This document shows, in pieces, positions 57,232 through 64,000 of a stretch of DNA of 64,000 nt. Source of the DNA: Cognatundibacterium luofuense (GTDB lineage: Bacteria; Pseudomonadota; Gammaproteobacteria; Burkholderiales; Burkholderiaceae_D); NCBI RefSeq assembly GCF_018139685.1, contig NZ_JAGSPN010000001.1:248001-312000 (forward strand). Reading direction: 5' to 3'. The notes beneath the pieces were generated by a model that worked only from the letters and a program-made list of their open reading frames with translations, made no database searches and was not told the origin of the DNA. A program made the translations under genes and the position numbers. How positions within the stretch are numbered: position 1 is the first letter of the stretch; every line of letters starts with the position of its first letter.

Positions 57232-60000
57232 ATGAAATTGAAACCCGTTTGCTTTGCAATTGCGCTGGCATTCAGCGCTGTTTCAGCAATGCCGGCTCTG
57301 GCTGCTGCGCCAAAAGCGTCGGCAGCTGCAGCGGCGACCGCTGCTACTTCCGTGGAAGGGATCACAGAATACCGTCTGGCCAATGGCCTGCGCGTGTTGC
57401 TGGCGCCGGATGCATCCAAGCCAACCACAACAGTCAATGTGACGTATCTGGTCGGTTCCCGTCACGAAAGCTATGGTGAAACCGGTATGGCTCACTTGCT
57501 GGAGCACATGGTGTTTAAAGGCACCAAAGCGCGCGGCAACATCATGCAGGAACTGAGCAAACGCGGTATGCAATTCAACGGTACCACTTTCTACGACCGT
57601 ACCAACTACTTCGAAACTTTCCCGGCTTCTGACGATAATCTGCAATGGGCGCTGGAAATGGAAGCAGACCGTATGGTCAATTCCCGTATCGCCCGCAGCG
57701 ATCTGGATACTGAATTTTCCGTTGTGCGTAACGAAATGGAAATCGGCGAAAACAATGCTTTCCGCGTACTGTGGAAACAACTGGCCGCTGTGACATTTGA
57801 CTGGCACAACTACGGCCATAACACGATCGGCGCGAAAGCCGACGTGGAAGGCGTGAAGATCGATAATCTGCAAGCGTTCTACCGCAAATACTATCAGCCG
57901 GACAACGCTGTGCTGATGGTGGCAGGTAAATTCGATGTGAAGAAAACGCTGGAACTGATCGAAAAGAACTTCGGCAAACTGGCAAAACCAACACGTCAGC
58001 TGGAAAAAACCTGGACCCGCGAAGCACCGCGTGACGGCGTGCGTGAAGTGACTGTACGTCGCGTCACTGACCAGCAAATGGCTGCTGTACTGTATCCGAC
58101 CTCCGCTGGCAGCCATCCGGATGCCGCAGCGATTGCTGCAGTCAGCCACATTATCGGTAATGCACCGAATGGCCGTTTGCATAAAAAACTGGTGGATACA
58201 AAAATGGCGGTTGGCGTTGGTGAAATGCCTTTCAGTCTGGCAGAACCGGGCTATGCGATGTATCTGGCCGTGCTGAGTAAAGATCAGAGCATGGATCAGG
58301 CTAAAAAAGTACTGGTCGATACCGTCGAAGGTTTTGCGAAACAACCAGTAACCGAAGAAGAACTGAAACTTGCAAAAACTTCGCTGCTGAACGACATTGA
58401 AAAAACCATCAATGATCCGCAAAAGCTGTGCGTTGCGATGTCTGAATCGATCGCACTGGGCGACTGGCGCATGTTCTTCATCGAACGTGACCGCATCGAA
58501 GCACTGAAACTGCAAGATGTACAACGTGTTGCGCTGAATTACTTCAAAGAAGATAACCGCAGCTTCGGTCAGTATATTCCTGTAGCGAAACCGGAACGCG
58601 CTGAAATTCCGGATACTCCGGATGTGGCAAAACTGGTGGATGGCTATAAAGGCCGCGCCGCAGTGGCAGCCGGTGAAACCTTCGATACCAGCACTGCAAA
58701 TATCGATAAACGTACCGAAAACACTAAACTGGCAAACGGTGCAAAAGTCAGTCTGCTGAGCAAGAAAAACCGCGGCGAAACCGTCAGCGGTGCGGTCACT
58801 CTGCATCTGGGTACTGAACAAAGTCTGATGAATCAGTCCGTGAATATGGATGTTGCGGTTGATATGCTGATGCGCGGCGCAGGCAAATACAGCCGTTCTG
58901 ATATCGCCAGCCGTCTGGAAGAACTGAAAGCGAAACTCAGTGTTTCTCACAGCGGTCAGAATGTGAATATTCAGTTTGAAACCGTGCGTTCTAATCTGCC
59001 GCAACTGATCGAACTGATGTCCGACATCCTGCGTCGTCCGACTTTCCCACAGACAGAATTTGATACGCTGCAAAAAGAAAATCTGGCAGCGATTGAAGCC
59101 CAGCGTAATGAGCCACAGGCAGTCGCATCGAACGCGCTGAAACGCCTGAGCAACACCGGTTATCAGCCTGGTGACATCCGTTACGATTACACGCTGGAAG
59201 AATCGCTGAAACTGTACAGTGCCGCCAAACTGGATGACGCGAAAAACTTCTATCAGCAATTCCTGGGTGCAGACAATGCAGAGTTCTCCATCGTCGGTGA
59301 CTTTGACAATGCGCAGATCAAAGAAGCGCTGAACAAAGCCTTTGGCGACTGGAAATCGAAACAAACGTATCAGCGCGCACCGTTGCTGAAAGCACAGGCG
59401 AAAGCCAGCACCGAAAGTTTTGAAACACCGGATAAAGCCAATGCGATGTATCTGGCTGTTCTGCCGCTGGCAATCAGTGACAGCACTGCAGAAGTGCCGG
59501 CACTGAAAGTGGCGAACCAGATTCTGGGTGAAGGTATCAAATCCCGTCTGTTTAACCGTCTGCGTCAGAAAGACGGCATCAGCTACGGTGCAGGCAGCCA
59601 GCTGGCAGTCAATTCTCAGGATCCGGCATCCCGTCTGCTGGTGTACGCAATGTTTGCACCGCAAAATCTGGATAAGCTGAAAGCCGGTGTCAAAGAAGAG
59701 CTGGACCGCTTCGTTAAAGACGGTATCACTGCGGAAGAGCTGGATGAAGCGAAAAAAGCGATCCAGCAGGAAACCAAAGTGATCCGTGCACAGGACAAAG
59801 TACTGGCTAACTACTTGCGCAGCAATGCCAATCTGGGTCGCACGATGAAATGGCATGAAGAGCGTGATAACAAGCTGCAGGCAGTGACACTGGATCAGGT
59901 CAATGCCGCGATCCGCAGCATGATCAAGCCTGAACTGCTGTCTCATGTGTACGCAGGTGATTTCGCCGGTGCTGCGAAAAAAGCGGCTGCACCGAAGTAA
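57232..60000 (+). CDS. M16-family (pitrilysin-like) zinc peptidase, periplasmic
   Basis: A 922-aa protein with a signal peptide (residues 1-25, MKLKPVCFAIALAF then ALAAA). The first M16 half has the inverted zinc motif HLLEH with the distal Glu in EFSVVRNEMEIGE, so it should be catalytic. The second half (about residue 500 on) lacks HxxEH and is the usual inactive partner. Start ATG 57232 was chosen for the signal peptide. A frame opening at 57112 begins only 9 bases past the hutF terminator. It is monocistronic. Confidence 0.93.
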   Translation: MKLKPVCFAIALAFSAVSAMPALAAAPKASAAAAATAATSVEGITEYRLANGLRVLLAPDASKPTTTVNVTYLVGSRHESYGETGMAHLLEHMVFKGTKARGNIMQELSKRGMQFNGTTFYDRTNYFETFPASDDNLQWALEMEADRMVNSRIARSDLDTEFSVVRNEMEIGENNAFRVLWKQLAAVTFDWHNYGHNTIGAKADVEGVKIDNLQAFYRKYYQPDNAVLMVAGKFDVKKTLELIEKNFGKLAKPTRQLEKTWTREAPRDGVREVTVRRVTDQQMAAVLYPTSAGSHPDAAAIAAVSHIIGNAPNGRLHKKLVDTKMAVGVGEMPFSLAEPGYAMYLAVLSKDQSMDQAKKVLVDTVEGFAKQPVTEEELKLAKTSLLNDIEKTINDPQKLCVAMSESIALGDWRMFFIERDRIEALKLQDVQRVALNYFKEDNRSFGQYIPVAKPERAEIPDTPDVAKLVDGYKGRAAVAAGETFDTSTANIDKRTENTKLANGAKVSLLSKKNRGETVSGAVTLHLGTEQSLMNQSVNMDVAVDMLMRGAGKYSRSDIASRLEELKAKLSVSHSGQNVNIQFETVRSNLPQLIELMSDILRRPTFPQTEFDTLQKENLAAIEAQRNEPQAVASNALKRLSNTGYQPGDIRYDYTLEESLKLYSAAKLDDAKNFYQQFLGADNAEFSIVGDFDNAQIKEALNKAFGDWKSKQTYQRAPLLKAQAKASTESFETPDKANAMYLAVLPLAISDSTAEVPALKVANQILGEGIKSRLFNRLRQKDGISYGAGSQLAVNSQDPASRLLVYAMFAPQNLDKLKAGVKEELDRFVKDGITAEELDEAKKAIQQETKVIRAQDKVLANYLRSNANLGRTMKWHEERDNKLQAVTLDQVNAAIRSMIKPELLSHVYAGDFAGAAKKAAAPK

Positions 60001-60093
60001 TCTGCTGAAAGCGTGCTCGTCAGGTGGCCGACAGTCTGCCTGACAATCTGAGGCATAAGTCACACAGCAAAAGGTATCTACTGATACCAACAA

Positions 60094-60134
60094 AAACCGC
60101 CCGCCGGAGTTATCCGCCGGGCGGTTTGTTTTTG
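60094..60134 (+). terminator. Terminator of the M16 peptidase gene
   Basis: AAACCGCCCGCCGGA-gtta-TCCGCCGGGCGGTTT, a long GC-rich stem with one shifted pair, then GTTTTTG. It lies about 95 bases past the stop. Confidence 0.92.
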
Positions 60135-60173
60135 CCTCGTGATCCGGTAAAGCCTTTCACGGAACCGTGGTCG

Positions 60174-60290
60174 TTATGCAGAACTCCGCATTTTGATTTT
60201 ACGGAGGCCCGCACTTTCTGCCGACGACAGCGATTTTGCTATGCTGAAATCCGCAAACAGGCCTTTTCGAACCATTTCTGGCCATTTCAG
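60174..60290 (+). repeat. Dispersed intergenic repeat, copy 4
   Basis: The clearest copy. Core GGCCCG-CACTTTCTGCCGACGAC is at 60206-60228. It is flanked by two related 14-mers in direct orientation: TGCAGAACTCCGCA (60177-60190) and TGCTGAAATCCGCA (60242-60255). A CAGGCCTTTTC tail follows. It lies between the converging M16 and DUF2167 genes, after the M16 terminator. The remaining 160 bases to 60453 hold no gene. Confidence 0.8.
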
Positions 60291-60453
60291 ACGGCTGCAG
60301 GTGGCTTCACGAGGCAGGGGTGCTTGAAGAGCAGAGTCCGGGGAAGGAGGGGCTTGAGTCAGCAAGTGCATTTGCTGGCAGAAGGTGTGAGATACGAACT
60401 CACGCGCCAGTGCGACACCGCTGCCTTGTCGTGCAGCGGTGTCAGCAGCGGAC

Positions 60454-61404
60454 TCAGGTACCGGTTTTCGGCTGGTCGTTATTGTGATCTTGCGGCACAG
60501 CGACCGGTGCATCTTCTTCTTTCTTGCTGAAGAATTTGCGGGCTGCCATGCCCAGACCAATCACGCCGGCAATCGCCAGTTTGGCAAATTTGGCGAGGAA
60601 AGCGACGATGATCGCGAAAAAGCCGAGTTTTTTCGCGGCGACACCGGCAATCAGTGCGGCCAGTCCGTATTCAGCCACTTTGTCGGTCGCCGGATTAAAG
60701 TCAGCGTAGCGTTTGCTTTCGTTAAACTGCAGACTATCCAGTATCGTTTGTGCCTGGGCTTTATCCGTCGCGATCTGGCTGGCGGAAGTAATCATATTCA
60801 CGCTGATATAACCTTCACGTCCCAGCGCATAGGTGTTGTAGTTGACGCCCGGATCAGGATCTTCACCTTGCTTTAATTTGGCAAGAATGGACCAGACCAG
60901 ACGATGGCTGGCAGCATCGTAACGCGGTGCTTCTGCCCAGCGATCAACCATAATCGCTGGAATGCCCATTTTTTCGCGTTCTTTGTTTTGCTCTTCCGTG
61001 CCTTCTTTCAGGCTTTTCAGCAAATCATCGGCATTCCAGTTTTTCGCATCATCATCTTTGATGTAACCGGATTTTTCCCATTTAGCGACCGCCATCCACT
61101 GGCCTTCGCGCGGGAAAATCAAACCCAGTGTGGTCGGGTCATTGTGATTACCCATCGCCTGCATAATGCGTCCGGCTTCCGGCATCGGGATATAAATCTG
61201 ATTGGCGGGCAGTTTCAGATCGGCCTGATCGTTCAGATGAATGACGGCCGGGCCATCTGTTTTTACTTTGGCAGCGGCATCGTAGGCAGCTTGCAAAGCC
61301 ACTGCACGCGGATCGGTTGGTGCAGAAGATTGTTGTGCCTGAGCCGGTACGGCAAGGCTGGCGCTGAGTAGCGCGGAAATGCTGAAAATACGCAGATAAG
61401 ACAT
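60454..61404 (-). CDS. DUF2167 membrane protein
   Basis: A 316-aa protein with a signal peptide (residues 1-24, ending AQA), a central extracytoplasmic domain with FPREGQWMAVAKWEKSGYI and WAEAPRYDAASHRLVWSI typical of DUF2167, and two adjacent C-terminal helices (about 247-285) before a charged tail. The family's function is unknown; it is often linked to envelope stress, but nothing here shows that. It is a monocistron on the minus strand. Confidence 0.85.
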   Translation of the reverse strand: MSYLRIFSISALLSASLAVPAQAQQSSAPTDPRAVALQAAYDAAAKVKTDGPAVIHLNDQADLKLPANQIYIPMPEAGRIMQAMGNHNDPTTLGLIFPREGQWMAVAKWEKSGYIKDDDAKNWNADDLLKSLKEGTEEQNKEREKMGIPAIMVDRWAEAPRYDAASHRLVWSILAKLKQGEDPDPGVNYNTYALGREGYISVNMITSASQIATDKAQAQTILDSLQFNESKRYADFNPATDKVAEYGLAALIAGVAAKKLGFFAIIVAFLAKFAKLAIAGVIGLGMAARKFFSKKEEDAPVAVPQDHNNDQPKTGT

Positions 61405-61555
61405 GGTTTTCCCTGAAAAAAAAGACGCCGGTACATTGCCGGCGTCATGTCAACAATTTATAACATCACCATCTTTGTGCAGATGACATCATTTTTGCAA
61501 TCTATTTAAGATGAATTGTTGTTTCTTTATCAGGTGAATGTTGCGCGGAAAAGCT

Positions 61556-62617
61556 TCAGGCTTTCTTCGCGCTGCGCAGACGTTCTGCTGCGTAACGCAG
61601 CATGGTGACGGTGGTTTCCCAGTCCACGCAGGCATCGGTGACCGAGCAACCGTATTTCAGCTGACTCAGATCTGCCGGAATCGATTGATTGCCGGCTGCC
61701 AGATTTGATTCAATCATCACGCCGACAATATTCTGATTACCGTTGGCAATCTGATTAACCACATCGGCCATCACCAGCGGTTGCAGTTCCGGTTTTTTGT
61801 AGCTGTTGGCGTGTGAGCAATCGATCACGATATTCGGCGGCAGTTTGGCTTTCACCAGCGCCTGCTGTGCCATCGCGACCGAAACCGTATCGTAATTCGG
61901 GCGGTCACCGCCGCCGCGCAGCACTACGTGGCCATGCGGATTGCCGCTGGTGCGGACAATGGAAACACGGCCCTGTGCATTCAGACCGAGGAAAGAATGC
62001 GGATGCGATGCCGACAGAATCGCATTGATCGCGATACCGATGTCACCGTCGGTGCCATTTTTAAAACCGACCGGCGTGGATAAGCCGGATGACATTTCGC
62101 GGTGAGTCTGGGATTCGGTGGTACGTGCGCCGATCGCTGTCCAGGTGATCAGATCACCCAGATATTGCGGCGAAATCGGGTCCAGTGCTTCGGTCGCTGT
62201 TGGCAAGCCCAGTTCACAGACATCCAGCAGGAACTGACGTGCTTTTTCCATGCCTTCATTGACACGGAAAGAATCATCCATATACGGATCATTGATGAAG
62301 CCTTTCCAGCCGGTGGTGGTGCGTGGTTTTTCAAAATATACACGCATGACCAGCACCATCACATCTTCCAGTTCTGCCTGCAGGGCTTTCAGTCGGCGCG
62401 CGTAATCCAGACCGGCGACCGGATCGTGAATCGAGCATGGCCCCACCACCACAAACAGGCGCGGGTCTTTACGTTCCAGAATCGCGCGCAGTGTGTTGCG
62501 GCTTTGTTCTACGACGCTGCCAGCGGTTTCGCTGAGTGGCAGTTTAGCGTGCAGTTCTTCAGGCGTCGGCATATTGTCGAACGCGCTGACGTTAATGTTT
62601 TCCAGTATTTGCGTCAT
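61556..62617 (-). CDS. aroG: 3-deoxy-7-phosphoheptulonate synthase (DAHP synthase)
   Basis: A 353-aa class I enzyme that condenses PEP and erythrose-4-phosphate at the entry of the shikimate pathway. Marks are VVGPCSIHDP, MRVYFEKPRTTTGWKG, ATEALDPISPQYLGDL, the metal-site regions DCSHANSYK and GVMIESNL, and GCSVTDACVDW. The start is ATG 62617 (MTQILENINV); the longer frame from 62650 is AT-rich leader. Which aromatic amino acid inhibits it cannot be read with confidence. Confidence 0.94.
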   Translation of the reverse strand: MTQILENINVSAFDNMPTPEELHAKLPLSETAGSVVEQSRNTLRAILERKDPRLFVVVGPCSIHDPVAGLDYARRLKALQAELEDVMVLVMRVYFEKPRTTTGWKGFINDPYMDDSFRVNEGMEKARQFLLDVCELGLPTATEALDPISPQYLGDLITWTAIGARTTESQTHREMSSGLSTPVGFKNGTDGDIGIAINAILSASHPHSFLGLNAQGRVSIVRTSGNPHGHVVLRGGGDRPNYDTVSVAMAQQALVKAKLPPNIVIDCSHANSYKKPELQPLVMADVVNQIANGNQNIVGVMIESNLAAGNQSIPADLSQLKYGCSVTDACVDWETTVTMLRYAAERLRSAKKA

Positions 62618-63088
62618 GTTAAATACAATCTTAAAAAATAAATGCAGCAAGTGCGGACTGCATATCAGCCGTGACCCGCCCGCCGTGAAGGCGCAGGATA
62701 CGGATGAAATGAAGTCTGTGACTTCTGCGGTTCATCAGAGCATGTTTGCCGTGTCAGCCACGGATAATGGCTTCAGTGCTGCCTGACCCGGGGTCCGGGC
62801 TGCGCAGGGTGGAGCAAGGGGCTGGCCCTTGCAGGCAGTGGTGCCGGTCACACCGTGGCGGGTAGCCACCGTATCCGGTTCTAATCCACATTATTGCCCG
62901 AATTCCTGATGCGGCGCAAAAAGCTGTGTAATCCGCAGTTTTGGCGCGGAAAGCAATCACAGCTTTGTTGCAAAACCGTTGTTTGCAATGCTTGTCAGAC
63001 AAAACTGCTGCGGCAGAAAATTCGCATAACTGTTTTCCCTGTCTTGCTTTGCCTGTGGAACAATACCAGTTTTTTGCAGGAACTGCAG
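62618..63088. other. Spacer between aroG and the PhyH gene
   Basis: A 471-base divergent spacer. GCAAGGG-gctgg-CCCTTGC (62814-62832) is a 7-bp hairpin. The middle (about 62780-62880) is GC-rich, while the edges are closer to average. Short frames on both strands lack family resemblance. It should hold the promoters of both genes, but no strong consensus was seen. Confidence 0.4.
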
Positions 63089-63850
63089 ATGTTGAACCCT
63101 ACACAGATCGCTTTCTTCCGTGAGCATGGCTATCTGGTGCTGCCGGGTCTGGCAGACCAGGCATACTGTCAGCAGATTGTTGCGGATGCACAAGCCGCGC
63201 TGGCCAGTCATTGCGGTGAGATTGAATACGAAGCGGATACCCGCTATCCGGGCGCACCGGCATCGCGTGATGCGGAAGGTGGCATGACAGCGCGTCGTTT
63301 GCTGCAGGCATATGCGCGCAGTCCGGAACTGGCGCAGTGGGCCACCGGCGCGCAGTTGGCCGCACCGTTGATCAGTCTGCTCGGCGAAGGCGCTGCTTTG
63401 TCGCAGGCACATCACAACTGCATCATGACTAAGCAGCCGCGCTATTCCACAGCCACCGGCTGGCATCGCGACAGCCGTTACTGGCAATTTGCGCGTGCCG
63501 ATCTGGTTTCCGCATGGCTGGCCTTGCGGAATGAAACAGTGGAAAACGGTTGTCTGTGGGTGATACCGGGAACGCACAAACTGACGCTGCATGAAGGCCA
63601 GCTCGATGATTTGCAGTTTCTGATCAAAGATCATCCGGACAATCAGGATTTACTGAAACAGGCCGTGGCCGTACCTTTGCAGCAGGGCGATGTGTTGTTG
63701 TTCCACAGCCAGTTATTCCACGCGGCAGGGAATAATCAGACGCAGCAGACGAAATTCTCGCTGGTGTTCACGTATCATGCCGCAGACAATCCGCCGTTGC
63801 CGGGCAGCCGTTCTGCCCGTCTGCCGGATATTCCGCTGACCCTGAACTGA
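63089..63850 (+). CDS. Phytanoyl-CoA dioxygenase (PhyH)-family protein
   Basis: A 253-aa 2-oxoglutarate/Fe(II) oxygenase-like protein. N-terminal FFREHGYLVLPGL is typical. The iron triad is suggested by GWHRDSRYW (His-x-Asp) and LFHSQLFHAAGNN (distal His), with a later Lys/Arg for 2-oxoglutarate. NGCLWVIPGTHKL is diagnostic. The start is ATG 63089; the open frame reaches 62894, but those 65 residues are Cys/Lys-rich and unlike the family. The substrate is unknown. It is followed 6 bases later by a secreted-protein gene. Confidence 0.88.
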   Translation: MLNPTQIAFFREHGYLVLPGLADQAYCQQIVADAQAALASHCGEIEYEADTRYPGAPASRDAEGGMTARRLLQAYARSPELAQWATGAQLAAPLISLLGEGAALSQAHHNCIMTKQPRYSTATGWHRDSRYWQFARADLVSAWLALRNETVENGCLWVIPGTHKLTLHEGQLDDLQFLIKDHPDNQDLLKQAVAVPLQQGDVLLFHSQLFHAAGNNQTQQTKFSLVFTYHAADNPPLPGSRSARLPDIPLTLN

Positions 63851-63856
63851 ACCTGT

Positions 63857-64000
63857 ATGCTGCCTGCACGACTCGTTTGCCTGCTGAGTTTTACCCTGTT
63901 GCACGGCGTATCTGTCGCGGCGCTGCAAACCGTGCCGCTGTGTCAGGGTTTATCGCTGGATATTCTGCCACCGGCTCAGCGTTTGCAGCAGCCAGCGCCT
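63857..64000 (+). CDS. Secreted protein, 3' end outside the window
   Basis: An open frame from ATG 63857 to the window edge (48 codons seen). It starts with a signal-peptide-like LVCLLSFTLLHGVSVAAL. The visible mature part, CQGLSLDILPPAQRLQQPAP, is too short to identify. Six bases separate it from the PhyH-type gene, so they probably share a transcript. Confidence 0.6.
   Translation, partial: MLPARLVCLLSFTLLHGVSVAALQTVPLCQGLSLDILPPAQRLQQPAP

Noticed and set aside
57283-60093. A 936-codon minus-strand frame opposite the M16 peptidase gene
   Set aside because: Same codon-bias shadow; no domain signal, and the plus-strand gene is unmistakable.
62754-63002. 82-codon minus-strand frame upstream of the PhyH gene
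   Set aside because: No start signal, proline/cysteine-rich and without family resemblance; more likely regulatory spacer.

Overview
The window is a chromosomal segment of a betaproteobacterium, most likely Burkholderiales and probably Oxalobacteraceae-like. This is inferred from the gene order tyrT-glyT-thrT-tufB-trpT-secE-nusG-rplKAJL-rpoBC, the protein sequences (RpoB starting [15 protein letters not shown], a three-helix SecE) and a roughly balanced base composition. No search was run, so the genus is open. I see no rRNA, prophage, insertion sequence or CRISPR array.

Layout. 1-4131: an AT-rich gene-poor stretch, a Tat-exported PhoD phosphatase and thymidine kinase. 4543-13244: an eight-gene chemotaxis operon, cheY-STAS-cheA-mcp-cheW-cheR-cheD-cheB, with no cheZ. 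13542-18409: an LldD-type oxidase, a LysR regulator and the divergent homogentisate pathway hmgA-fahA. 18518-21204: a 2-oxoglutarate-oxygenase-like protein, a small Cro/CI-type regulator and a LuxR solo beside an AT-rich spacer. 21205-30399: ttcA-folB-pteridine-reductase-like operon, MidA-type methyltransferase, DUF2905 protein, a receiver-TPR protein with a degenerate receiver, a LysE exporter, then a leftward operon (manganese-exporter-like UPF0016, ArsC-like, unknown) behind a yybP-ykoY-type manganese riboswitch, and mgtC.

30490-44584 is the translation/transcription block: three tRNAs, tufB, tRNA-Trp, secE, nusG, four ribosomal proteins, rpoB and rpoC, with structured leaders ahead of rplK, rplJ, rpoB and rpoC and a strong terminator after rpoC. 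44736-47149: birA, coaX and a SPOR protein. 47534-53788: oligopeptidase B-like peptidase, a small periplasmic protein and a leftward overlapping gtrA-gtrB-membrane-glycosyltransferase operon. 54039-56987: IclR regulator with hutG and hutF (end of histidine degradation). 57232-64000: M16 peptidase, DUF2167 membrane protein, DAHP synthase, PhyH-type dioxygenase, and the start of a secreted protein cut by the window edge.

The least explained signals are: a four-copy dispersed repeat (about 543-650, 13373-13480, 47262-47372, 60174-60290) placed at gene 3' ends; a nested multi-hairpin element at 29387-29545; tandem MshEN-like motifs inside CheA; a receiver domain with the phospho-acceptor Asp replaced by Glu; an Ala-rich insertion in PhoD; and a switch-like G/C repeat ahead of the DUF2905 gene. 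None is proven to be a new system.
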